From: Cyanophora paradoxa | Taxonomy: Eukaryota; Glaucocystophyceae; Cyanophorales; Cyanophoraceae | NCBI GenBank assembly: GCA_004431415.1 | Contig: QPMI01000241.1 | Coordinates: forward strand, 1 to 64,000 | Reading direction: 5' to 3' | DNA length: 64,000 nucleotides | Made by a program: the position numbers and the translations under genes | Shown: positions 19,850 through 30,900 of the stretch, one piece after another | Layout: every line of letters begins with the position of its first letter | Position numbering within the stretch: position 1 is the first letter of the stretch | Notes under the pieces: model-generated | What the model was told of the DNA's origin: nothing | The model's database searches: none | The model's input: only the letters and a program-made list of their open reading frames with translations

Positions 19850-22365
19850 AGCTAGTTGCCGAGAAAACGAAAACTAACTGCAATCAGCTGCCGAACAGCG
19901 GGAAGTGCTGCTGTCCTGCCTGCAGCATCGTCCGCCGGCGGCACAGGCAGAATGCGCCCTCGCCGCACTCGCTGCGGCAAGTCACCGCGCTCGCTGCGCT
20001 CAGAATAAGCGGACTCCTAGCTTAAAGAGAGAAGTGGGAAGCAAGGGGACGTCTGCGCACCGAGGAGAGGGTAGCAGTCCCGCTTCCTCCGCATCCAGCA
20101 TCCCTTGCCCGTGCCCGACGTCGAAGGCAGAGCGCTCGCTGCGCACGGAGAGGAATGTCAATCTAATGAAAAGAGAATGCGCGCCGATTAACAGACCGCA
20201 CCTGCGGCCGAGCGCCCACACCATGGACTGGAAGAGCGCCTCCTCTGGCCAAAAGGGCGGAGGCGTTGATGGCGCTCGCCGCGCTGCGGCATCACGGTCA
20301 GCGCGCGGATCGAACGAAGATAAGCGAGTGGTGACCGGCAAACGGACCGCTGTGCACCACAGCAGGGTGAGTGAGCAGCAGGCCGGCTCGCGCCGCGTCC
20401 GGGCCGGTCCGGCATCCCTCGACCGCGATGCCGAAGCTGCGTTCGGAGCGTCAACCGAAAGAAGAGAAGAATGCGCGCCGGCAAACGACCGCACCTGCCG
20501 CACCTGCGCCCAGCGGCCGCAAGCACAAGAACTCCGAGGCCGCGGCCGTCCAGAAGCCACGCGTCCGAGAACGGCACCCGCTCCGCTGCGCACGCGGCCG
20601 GCGTCACAAAAACATCAACGCGAGAGTAGCGGAAACAAGAGCGAGCACCTGGCCTGCGGGAGAAGACGCTAGGCGAACTGGATGGTGGTGCTCTGCTCGC
20701 GCGGGCCAGTCACCCCGTTCCCTGGACCGCCAGCGGAATGAGGGATTGGGGCAAAGGAGATGAAACGAAAAAGCACCTTGCTTCGCATCGGCAGCCGCCT
20801 TCTCCTTTTTGCGCGAGCCGACCAAAAGAAGGAACACTTGGCGGCGGCGGCCGGGCTAAGAATGCAGATCAAGGGCGCTTGAAGAGGCAAGAACGACGCG
20901 TACACGAGCGCTCTTCGCCACGAGCGGGCGCCCGCCGCCCTGGGGCAGCGCTCTGCTTTTGAAATCAGGCCGGCGACAGGCGGGGACGCGAGAGGATGCA
21001 AGTAGGCACCTTCGAACGTCGTTCGCGCTCGAGGCTCGTCAAGTTCGCGGCAGCTGTGCGGACTCCGTTTGACCTGTTTGAAATTGTGGAGTAAGGGAGA
21101 CCAGGATGCGCTGCGGTGGAGAGCCCAGCGCCGACGCACCGAGATTGCATTGCGTCCCGTGCTGGAGGCCGCAGCCAGTTCTTGCCCTGCGTGCTCTTCA
21201 AAGTGCAAGGCCGGAATTCGGGGTACACAGCTGTTGGGCGAAAGCGGCAGCGACACCAACAGCGATATCGATCGAGGATGCTTGAGGTTGCCCTTCGGCT
21301 CAGCTTTCCGAGGAAGCCTGAGCGGTCCCATGCTCCTTCGCAGCTCGCTCGGCCGCGGTGCCGAGCACGTTGGCGGAAGCTCGCAGATGCGGCGCGCGGC
21401 CCTTTCGTTAGCTATAGCTAGGCGCATGTGGCCCGTGTTCTCGCAGCTGCATGTCTATGCCCTGGCGTGGCCGTGTTTCCGTGCGGCGCCGCGTTCACGG
21501 CCTGCCTTCCTCCCACAAACCGACGACGTGCGTCTATGCCGTGCCCTCCGCGTTCCACGCGTGACGTACAGCTCACTCGATTTCGCAGGGATCGCCGGCG
21601 GTGAGCCCCGTCGGCCCAGTTGGTTGGCCCTGCGCCCAAGCCGAGCCAAGGTGCGGCGGCCGCCTGGCCGGGAACGGGGGGACAGGCGAACTGCCGCACG
21701 CTTCTCGCTGTTGATCTCTCCTTCGTAGCGGGCGATGGAGTGCCTGCACGCCGCTGGCGGCGAGCGCGCCCTGCCGAGCGCGTCGCCATCGCCGGGGGTG
21801 GGCCACCGGACCATAGCTTTGCGTCAGCGGCGCGCGAACGCATGTCTCACGATTCTTGCTTGCGTTCCAGGCGCTGGATCGCGCGCGCCGTCTCCAGGCT
21901 CCGAATTCTGGACCCCTCTTCCACAGCTTGGTGAGGCTCAGGCCTAGACGAGGTGAGTTGAGCGGTCTGTGTGCGTACGCGTCGCTGACAAGGCGCTCCT
22001 GTCGCGCAGGATGATCGAGTCCCGGGGCGATGGTCGGAGGGAGCGGAGGGCGGCAGCATGGATTGCACGGCGGGGCGTAGGATCGGCGGGCGGCGGCCCG
22101 GGGCGCACGCCTCGCGCGCCGCCGGCTGCCCGCCCGCCCCGGCCCGCCCCGGCGCCGTCGCTTCGCCCGCCCCGGCGCCTTCGCCCCGCTCCGCCCCGTC
22201 GCTTTCGCCCCGCCCGCAGAGTCGGTGCGCCGTGCTGAGCGCCCTGCCGGCACAGCCCGGCCTGCCTGCTGCTGACGCCCTCGCAGCTCTCGAGGATTTT
22301 GAATTTTCGGGGCGTCCCGCTGCCGCGGGAGAGGATCTTCGAGCGCCCCGCCGCCCCGCCGTCCT
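19850..22365. repeat. Left inner arm of the foldback element
   Basis: Inverted relative to 24935-27325. The stretch 20500-22365 is nearly identical to its partner, while 19850-20500 has insertions and substitutions. The segment 19500-19850 has no clear partner on the right side. Confidence 0.8.
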
Positions 22366-22389
22366 CAGGGGACAGCGCCGGGGGTCGCG

Positions 22390-22795
22390 GAAGCTCAGCA
22401 GGCGGCGGCGCGGCTCACCTGGCGGGGCGGAGGCGCGGCGGGCGGCGGCACGGCTCGCCGGGAGGGGCGGCGGCGCGGCGGGCGGCGCGCAGCTCGCCGG
22501 GCGGGGCGAGGGTGCGGCGGGCGGCGGCGAAGCTCGGCGGGCGGGGCGCGGGAGCGGCGGGCGGCGGCGCGGCTCGCCAGGCGGGGCGGAGGCGCGGCGG
22601 GCGGCGCCGCGGCTCGCGGGGCGGGGCGGAGGCGCAGCGTGCTGCGGCCCGGCTCGCCGCACGGGGTGGAGGCGCGGCTGGCGGCGGCGCGGCTCGCCAG
22701 GGGGGCGGAGGCGCAGCAGGCGGACAGGACGGCAGGCGCGGCGGGCGGCGGCGTGGCTCGCGGGGCGCCGCGGTGGCGCGACGCGGCTTCGATTC
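22390..22795 (+). repeat. G-rich minisatellite in the left side of the core
   Basis: Degenerate repeats of about 36 bp built on ggcggcgcggctcgcc and gggcggggcgga, almost free of A and T. The C-rich counterpart lies at 24120-24720. Confidence 0.75.
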
Positions 22796-22842
22796 GTGAT
22801 CACTGATCATGAGCGTGATGATCTCTTGTCATTCAATTTAAA

Positions 22843-24080
22843 CAGATCCGAGGCTGCGCTGCCCTGCAACTTGGCACAAATGAAGTGTTGGCAATTGGGG
22901 CCCACTATTGCTTGGCGAGGCACCAGCACCTTTTCAGCGCTTGCCACTATTAAAATCAAATCTAGCGCCTTTGATATAGTCCAGGTACGCTTCTCCAGTC
23001 AGTGAAAAGGCCGGGATCTTTTCCTGGCTTCATGATCAATTCTCATGATCATCATGAACACTGCATGCATGGGTGCTCAGATCCTCACTGCGAGCCAAAT
23101 TGAAACTCGGGGCCCATATTGCATACGCCCGCGAGCATGCTGTTGGGGGTTCTCGAGGGCGCTGGATTTGATTATGAAGTCGGTTGAAGACAGATCCGAG
23201 GCTGCGCTGCCCTGCAACTTGGCACAAATGAAGTGTTGGCAATTGGGGCCCACTATTGCTTGGCGAGGCACCAGCACCTTTTCAGCGCTTGCCACTATTA
23301 AAATCAAATCTAGCGCCTTTGATATAGTCCAGGTACGCTTCTCCAGTCAGTGAAAAGGCCGGGATCTTTTCCTGGCTTCATGATCAATTCTCATGATCAT
23401 CATGAACACTGCATGCATGGGTGCTCAGATCCTCACTGCGAGCCAAATTGAAACTCGGGGCCCATATTGCATACGCCCGCGAGCATGCTGTTGGGGGTTC
23501 TCGAGGGCGCTGGATTTGATTATGAAGTTGGTTTAAGACAGATCCGAGGCTGCGCTGCCCTGCAACTTGGCACAATTGCAAATGAAGTGTTGGCAATTGG
23601 GGCCCACTATTGCTTGGCGAGGCACCAGCACCTTTTCAGCGCTTGCCACTATTAAAATCAAATCTAGCGCCTTTGATATAGTCCAGGTACGCTTCTCCAG
23701 TCAGTGAAAAGGCCGGGATCTTTTCCTGGCTTCATGATCAATTCTCATGATCATCATGAACACTGCATGCATGGGTGCTCAGATCCTCACTGCGAGCCAA
23801 ATTGAAACTCGGGGCCCACATTGCATACGCCCGCGAGCATGCTGTTGGGGTTCTCGAGGGCGCTGGATTTGATTATGAAGTTGGTTTAAGACAGATCCGA
23901 GGCTGCGCTGCCCTGCAACTTGGCACAAATGAAGTGTTGGCAATTGGGGCCCACTATTGCTTGGCGAGGTACAAGCACCTTTTCAGCGCTTGCCACTATC
24001 AAAATCAATTCTAGCGTTTTTGATATAGCCTAGATACGCTTCTCCAGTCAGTGAAAAGGCCGGGATCTTTGCTGGGCCTC
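22843..24080. repeat. 348-bp tandem array at the centre of the foldback element
   Basis: Copies start at 22843, 23191, 23539 and 23892 with cagatccgaggctg. The periods are 348, 348 and 353 bp; the third copy has a short insertion after cttggcacaa. The fourth copy is partial and ends near 24080. The array is bordered on both sides by gatcat-rich palindromic sequence (22796-22815 and 24078-24115). Open frames in it repeat with the array and are not convincing genes. Confidence 0.9.
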
Positions 24081-24119
24081 ATGATCATGATCAGTGATCA
24101 TGATCATCATGAGCACTAC

Positions 24120-24720
24120 ACCGCCTGGCGACCCGCGCCACCGCCCGCCGCGCCTCCGCTCCGCCCCGCGAGCCGCGCCGCCACCCTGAGCCCCCGCCCC
24201 GTCCGACGAGCCGCGTCGCCGCCCGACGCGTTTCCGCCCCGCCCCGCGAGCCGCGGCGCCGCTCGCCGCGCCCCGCCCCGCCCGGCGACCCGCGCCGCCG
24301 CCCGCAGCGCCTCCGACCTGCCCGGCGGGCCGCGCCTCCGCCCGCCGCGCTCCGCCCGCCCCGCGAGCCGCGGCGCCGCCCGCCGCGCCTCCGCCCCGCC
24401 CGCGAGCCGCGCCTCCGCCCGCCACGCCTCCGCCCTGCCCGGCGAGCCGCGCCTCCGCTCGCCGCGCCTCCGCCCCGCCCGCGAGCCGCGGCGCCGCCGC
24501 CGCGCCCCCGCCCCGCCCGCGAGCTGCGCCGCCACCCGCTGAGCCCCGCCCTGCCCGGAAAGCCGAGTCGCTGCCCGACGCGCCTCCGCCCCGTCCGGCG
24601 AGCCGCGTCGCCGCCCGCCGAGCCTCCGTCCCGCCCGCGAGCTGCGCCGCCGCCCCCGCGCCCCCGCCCCGCCCAGTGAGCCGCGCCGCCACCCTGCCCG
24701 GAGAGCCGCGCTCGCCGCGT
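24120..24720 (-). repeat. C-rich minisatellite, inverted partner of the G-rich one
   Basis: Repeats built on gcgccgcccgccgcgcctcc; on the minus strand it reads like the 22390-22795 array but is about 200 bp longer, so the two sides have changed length separately. Confidence 0.75.
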
Positions 24721-24934
24721 CTCCACCTGGCCGGAGGGAGCTGTGCCACCACCGCTGTCTCGCTGAACCCGCCAGGCAAGTTAAGCGGGGGAGAGAGGGG
24801 GAGGGAGGGAGAGCCGTGGGCGAGGGGAGGGCATACTCCGAGGGCGCTTCGGCGCGGCGGCGGCAGGGCTCTTGCGGCCGCGGGGTGCACAGGCAGCCGC
24901 GAGGGCGGGCGCGGGGCGCTTGTCGTTGTGCGGC

Positions 24935-27325
24935 GCGGCGGGGGCGGCGGGGCGCTCGAAGATCCTCTCCCGCGGCAGCGGGACGCCTCGAAAATTCAAA
25001 ATCCTCGAGAGCTGCGAGGGCGTCAGCAGCAGGCAGGCCGGGCTGTGCCGGGCAGGGCGCTCGGCACGGCGCACCGTCTCTGCGGGCGGGGCGAAAGCGA
25101 CGGGGCGGGGCGGGGCGACGGCGACGGGGCCGGGCGAAGCGACAGCGCCGGGGCGGGCCGGGAGCCGGCGGGGCTGCACGGGGCTGCACGGGGCGTGCGC
25201 CCCGGGCCGCCGCCCGCCGATCCTACGCCCCGCCGTGCAATCCATGCTGCCGCCCTCCGCTCCCTCCGACCATCGCCCCGGGACTCGATCATCCTGCGCG
25301 ACAGGAGCGCCTTGTCAGCGACGCGTACGCACACAGACCGCTCAACTCACCTCGTCTAGGCCTGAGCCTCACCAAGCTGTGGAAGAGGGGTCCAGAATTC
25401 GGAGCCTGGAGACGGCGCGCGCGATCCAGCGCCTGGAACGCAAGCAAGAATCGTGAGACATGCGTTCGCGCGCCGCTGACGCAAAGCTATGGTCCGGTGG
25501 CCCACCCCGGCGATGGCGACGCGCTCGGCAGGGCGCGCTCGCCGCCAGCGGCGTGCCGGCACTCCATCGCCCGCTACGAAGGAGAGATCAACAGCGAGAA
25601 GCGTGCGGCAGTTCGCCTGTCCCCCGTTCCCGGCCAGGCGGCCGCCGCACCTTGGCTCGGCTTGGGCGCAGGGCCAACCAACTGGCCGACGGGGCTCACC
25701 GCCGGCGATCCCTGCGAAATCGAGTGAGCTGTACGTCACGCGTGGAACGCGGAGGGCACGGCATAGACGCACGTCGTCGGTTTGTGGGAGGAAGGCAGGC
25801 CGTGAACGCAGCGCCGCACGGAAACACGGCCACGCCAGGGCATAGACATGCAGCTGCGAGAACACGGGCCACATGCGCCTAGCTATAGCTAACGAAAGGC
25901 CGCGCGCCGCATCTGCGAGCTTCCGCCAACGTGCTCGGCACCGCGGCCGAGCGAGCTGCGAAGGAGCATGGGACCGCTCAGGCTTCCTCGGAAAGCTGAG
26001 CCGAAGGGCGTCCTCAAGCATCCTCGATCGATATCGCTGTTGGTGTCGCTGCCGCTTTCGCCCAACAGCTGTGTACCCCGAATTCCGCGGCCTTGCACTT
26101 TGAAGAGCACGCAGGGCAAGAACTGGCTGCGGCCTCCAGCACGGGACGCAATGCAATCTCGGTGCGTCGGCGCTGGGCTCTCCACCGCAGCGCATCCTGG
26201 TCTCCCTTACTCCACAATTTCAAACAGGTCAAACGGAGTCCGCACAGCTGCCGCGAACTTGACGAGCCTCGAGCGCGAACGACGTTCGAAGGTGCCTACT
26301 TGCATCCTCTCGCGTCCCCGCCTGTCGCCGGCCTGATTTCAAACGCAGAGCGATGCCCCAGGGCGGCGGGCGCCGCTCGTGGCGAAGAGCGCTCGTGTAC
26401 GCGTCGTTCTTGCCTCTTCAAGCGCCCTTGATCTGCATTCTTAGCCCGGCCGCCGCCGCCAAGTGTTCCTTCTTTTGGTCGGCTCGCGCAGAAAGGAGAA
26501 GGCGGCTGCCGATGCGAAGCAAGGTGCTTTTTCGTTTCATCTCCTTTGCCCCAATCCCTCATTCCGCTGGCGGTCCAGGGAACGGGGTGACTGGCCCGCG
26601 CGAGCAGAGCACCACCATCCAGTTCGCCTAGCGTCTTCTCCCGCAGGCCAGGTGCTCGCTCTTGTTTCCGCTACTCTCGCGTTGATGTTTTTGTGACGCC
26701 GGCCGCGTGCGCAGCGGAGCGGGTGCCGTTCTCGGACGCGTGGCTTCTGGACGGCCGCGGCCTCGGAGTTCTTGTGCTTGCGGCCGCTGGGGCGCAGGTG
26801 CGGCAGGTGCGGTCGTTTGCCGGCGCGCATTCTTCTCTTCTTTCGGTTGACGCTCCGAGCTCAGCGAGCGCTGCGCCGTCGCGGCGACCGCGTTCCGGGC
26901 GCTCTCAATCTCGGTGTGGGCGCTCGGCGACAGGTGCGGTCTGTTTATTGGCGCGCGTTCTCTCTTCTTTTGATTGAGATTCCTCTCCGTGCGCAGCGAG
27001 CGCTCTGCCTTCGACGTCGGGCACGGGCAAGGGATGCTGGAAGCGGGGACGGGCCTCCTGCTCTCTCCTTGCTGCGGTGCGCAGACGTCCCTTGCTTCCA
27101 CTTCTCTCTTTATGCTAGGAGCCCGCTTATCCTGATGCGCGCAGCGCAGCGAGCGCGGCGACGTTCCGCAGCGAGTGCGGCGAGGGCGCATTCTGCCTGG
27201 GCCGGAGGCGGGCTGCTGGCGATCGGCTGGGCATGCGCAGGCGGCGGACGATGCCGCAGGCAGGACAGCAGTACTACCTGCTGTTCGGCAGCTGATTGCA
27301 GTTAAACGTTAGTTTTCCTTTTCTC
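24935..27325. repeat. Right inner arm of the foldback element
   Basis: Inverted copy of 19850-22365, joined to the outer terminal region by a right-specific segment at about 27340-27730. Confidence 0.8.
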
Positions 27326-27921
27326 GGCAACTAGCGCGGGGGACGACGCCGCTTGCAGGTCATTGCGTATTGTGTAAAGCCCTTACAGCCTAAGTTGCAG
27401 GCGGGGCAGATTGGGGCAGATGAGCTCGAGGGCGCCGCGCACGATCGGCCACGAGGCCGCTAGCTGTTTCACAGTGTGCGCACATCTACACGAGGGCGCC
27501 GCGCGGGCTCGGGATTGGCCCCACGAGGGCGCTGAGCTGTGTGCGCATGCGCACATGTACTACGGTACGACCTAGGGGCGCCGGCGCCACGCGTACGCGT
27601 GCCCCGTCGAGCTTGACGACCGACTCTCTCTCTCGGCGAGCTCGCCGAGTCGAGCCGCGTCGAGCTCAGGCCCATAGCAACGAGCTCGACGACCGTCGAC
27701 CGGTACCGGCCACGCTGCTGGCTATAGCTACGTATACGCCGGCGCAGTGCGTCGGACACTGCGTCCAGCTGCGTCGAGCGGCGCAGTGCGTCAAACTTCG
27801 AGTGCGTCGAGCGACGCAGTTTCGTGAAACTTGGCGCACTGCTTGAAACTGCGTGGAGATTTCGAGCAGTGCTTCATTTCCGACGCAATGCTTGAAATTC
27901 CCACGCAATGCTTGAAATTTC

Positions 27922-27958
27922 CGACGCAATGCGTGGGTGAGCCAAAAGTGCCGGGGTA
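27922..27958 (-). repeat. Right terminal inverted repeat of the foldback element
   Basis: 37 bp, perfect inverted match to the left terminus, ending GGGGTA. It is preceded inward by at least three copies of the acgcaatgcttgaaatt word. Confidence 0.9.
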
Positions 27959-27965
27959 GCGGACG
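27959..27965 (+). other. Target-site duplication, right copy
   Basis: gcggacg, identical to 19255-19261; the coding frame of domain A continues from here as in uninterrupted copies. Confidence 0.85.
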
Positions 27966-30900
27966 GGCTCGCTGGCGAGCGGCGCGATCGCGGCGGGGGC
28001 GACGAGCGCCGACGTGACGGTCTCGGGGCTCCCCGAGATGAGCGCCTCGTACGAGATCGCGTGCAGCGGCGCGAAGCTGACGGCGAACGCTGGAACCGTG
28101 ACGGGCGCGGCTCCGACCTTCACGCCAGGCGCGGCGGCGACCACGGCGAGCTCGAACTCGGGGACGGTGGACTCGCTGTTCGGTGCGCAAGCCCGGGGTC
28201 GGAATAGAGCCGCGGGGCGCCTCGCTGGGGGCCCTGACCCGCGCTCGCAGCCAAGTCGGTGGCGACGCCGTCGGTGGCGGTCTCGTTGAGCGGGGCGACG
28301 GCGGTTTCGGCGGCAGTGTCCTGGAGCACGACGGGGGCGTCGAGCAGGGAGCCAACGTACGCGAACGTGACCGTGAGCTGCTCGAGCGACGGCGCGGCGG
28401 GCTCTGCGTCGACGGCGGCGGTGACGTCGGGCGCGGGGACGGGCTCGGCCACTGTGGAGGTCAGCGCGGGCTCCGGGACGTGGGATACGGCGTCGCACGT
28501 GACGAGCTGCGCGGCGACGGTGTACTACTCGTACGCGGGGGCGGCGTCGAGCGCCACAGCGTACTCGACGGGTGCGCGGGGCGGGGCGGGCGAGGGGCCA
28601 GGGGCGGGGGCTGATGCGGGGGCGTGGGGCGCAGTGGACGCAAAGACGGTGGCGAGCGTGGCGGTGGGACGCCGACCCCGGAGTCGACGACGTCGGTGAC
28701 GGTGCCCGTGACCTGGGCGCTGTCGGCGGCGGGGTACAGCGGGAGCGGCGTGGCGCCGACGTACGGGGCGCTGGAGGTGAGCTGCTCTGGGGCGGGCGTG
28801 ACGCGGACGGGCTCGCTGGCGAGCGGCGCGATCGCGGCGGGGGCGACGAGCGCCGACGTGACGGTCTCGGGGCTCCCCGAGATGAGCGCCTCGTACGAGA
28901 TCACGTGCAGCGGCGCGAGGCTGACGGCGAACGCTGGACCGTGACGGGCGCGGCGCCGACCTTCACGCCAGGCGCGGCGGCGACCACGGCGAGCTCGAAC
29001 TCGGGGACGGTGGACTCGCTGTTCGGTGCGCAAGCCCGGGGTCGGAATAGAGCCGCGGGGCGCCTCGCTGGGGGCCCTGACCCGCGCTCGCAGCCAAGTC
29101 GGTGGCGACGCCGTCGGTGGCGGTCTCGTTGAGCGGGGCGACGGCGGTTTCGGCGGCAGTGTCCTGGAGCACGACGCGGGCGTCGAGCAGGGAGCCAACG
29201 TACGCGAACGTGACCGTGAGCTGCTCGAGCGACGGCGCGGCGGGCTCTGCGTCGACGGCGGCGGTGACGTCGGGCGCGGGGACGGGCTCGGCCACTGTGG
29301 AGGTCAGCGCGGGCTCCGGGACGTGGGATACGGCGTCGCACGTGACGAGCTGCGCGGCGACGGTGTACTACTCGTACGCGGGGGCGGCGTCGAGCGCCAC
29401 AGCGTACTCGACGGGTGCGCGGGGCGGGGCGGGCGAGGGGCCAGAGGCGGGGCTGATGCGGGGGCGCGGGGCGCAGTGGACGCAAAGACGGTGGCGAGCG
29501 TGGCGGTGGGGACGCCGACCCCGGAGTCGACGACGTCGGTGACGGTGCCCGTGACCTGGGCGCTGTCGGCGGCGGGGTACAGCGGGAGCGGCGTGGCGCC
29601 GACGTACGGGGCGCTGGAGGTGAGCTGCTCTGGGGCGGGCGTGACGCGGACGGGCTCGCTGGCGAGCGGCGCGATCGCGGCGGGGGCGACGAGCGCCGAC
29701 GTGACGGTCTCGGGGCTCCCGAGATGAGCGCCTCGTACGAGATCACGTGCAGCGGCGCGAAGCTGACGGCGAACGCTGGAACCGTGACGGGCGCGGCGCC
29801 GACCTTCACGCCAGGCGCGGCGGCGACCACGGCGAGCTCGAACTCGGAGACGGTGGACTCGCTGTTCGGTGCGCAAGCCCGGGGTCGGAATAGAGCCGCG
29901 GGGCGCCTCGCTGGGGCCCTGACCCGCGCTCGCAGCCAAGTCGGTGGCGACGCCGTCGGTGGCGGTCTCGTTGAGCGGGGCGACGGCGGTTTCGGCGGCA
30001 GTGTCCTGGAGCACGACGGGGCGTCGAGCAGGGAGCCAACGTACGCGAACGTGACCGTGAGCTGCTCGAGCGACGGCGCGGCGGGCTCTGCGTCGACGGC
30101 GGCGGTGACGTCGGGCGCGGGGACGGGCTCGGCCACTGTGGAGGTCAGCGCGGGCTCCGGGACGTGGGATACGGCGTCGCACGTGACGAGCTGCGCGGCG
30201 ACGGTGTACTACTCGTACGCGGGGGCGGCGTCGAGCGCCACAGCGTACTCGACGGGTGCGCGGGCGGGGCGGGCGAGGGGCCAGGGCGGGGGCTGATGCG
30301 GGGGCGTGGGGCGCAGTGGACGCAAAGACGGTGGCGAGCGTGGCGGTGGGGACGCCGACCCCGGAGTCGACGACGTCGGTGACGGTGCCCGTGACCTGGG
30401 CGCTGTCGGCGGCGGGGTACAGCGGGAGCGGCGTGGCGCCGACGTACGGGGCGCTGGAGGTGAGCTGCTCTGGGGCGGGCGTGACGCGGACGGGCTCGCT
30501 GGCGAGCGGCGCGATCGCGGCGGGGGTGACGAGCGCCGACGTGACGGTCTCGGGGCTCCCGAGATGAGCGCCTCGTACGAGATCACGTGCAGCGGCGCGA
30601 AGCTGACGGCGAACGCTGGAACCGTGACGGGCGCGGCGCCGACCTTCACGCCAGGCGCGGCGGCGACCACGGCGAGCTCGAACTCGGGGACGGTGGACTC
30701 GCTGTTCGGTGCGCAAGCCCGGGGTCGGAATAGAGCCGCGGGGCGCCTCGCTGGGGGCCTGACCCGCGCTCGCAGCCAAGTCGGTGGCGACGCCGTCGGT
30801 GGCGGTCTCGTTGAGCGGGGCGACGGCGGTTTCGGCGGCAGTGTCCTGGAGCACGACGGGGCGTCGAGCAGGGAGCCAACGTACGCGAACGTGACCGTGA

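Larger units (their letters stand above)
19262..27958. mobile_element. 8.7-kb foldback (long inverted repeat) transposable element
   Basis: The 8,697-bp insert splits a domain A exon. The distance between the flanking B exons equals one repeat unit plus the element plus 7 bp. The outer 37 bp (TACCCCGGCACTTTTGGC and onward) match perfectly in inverted orientation. Next come short subterminal repeats of the word cacgcaatgcttgaaa. Large parts of 19850-22365 are repeated in inverted orientation in 24935-27325, giving arms of about 3 kb. The middle holds G-rich and C-rich minisatellites and a 348-bp tandem array. I find no transposase; open frames in the arms are low-complexity and mirror one another. 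It is therefore likely non-autonomous and mobilised in trans by an enzyme that makes a 7-bp duplication. Confidence 0.85.

Noticed and set aside
22843-24014. Repeated open frames of 60-100 codons in the central array
   Set aside because: They recur with the 348-bp period and change frame with small length differences between copies.
20000-27200. Apparent genes inside the foldback element
   Set aside because: Frames are low-complexity, occur as mirror images in both arms and lack any recognisable domain or splice pattern.
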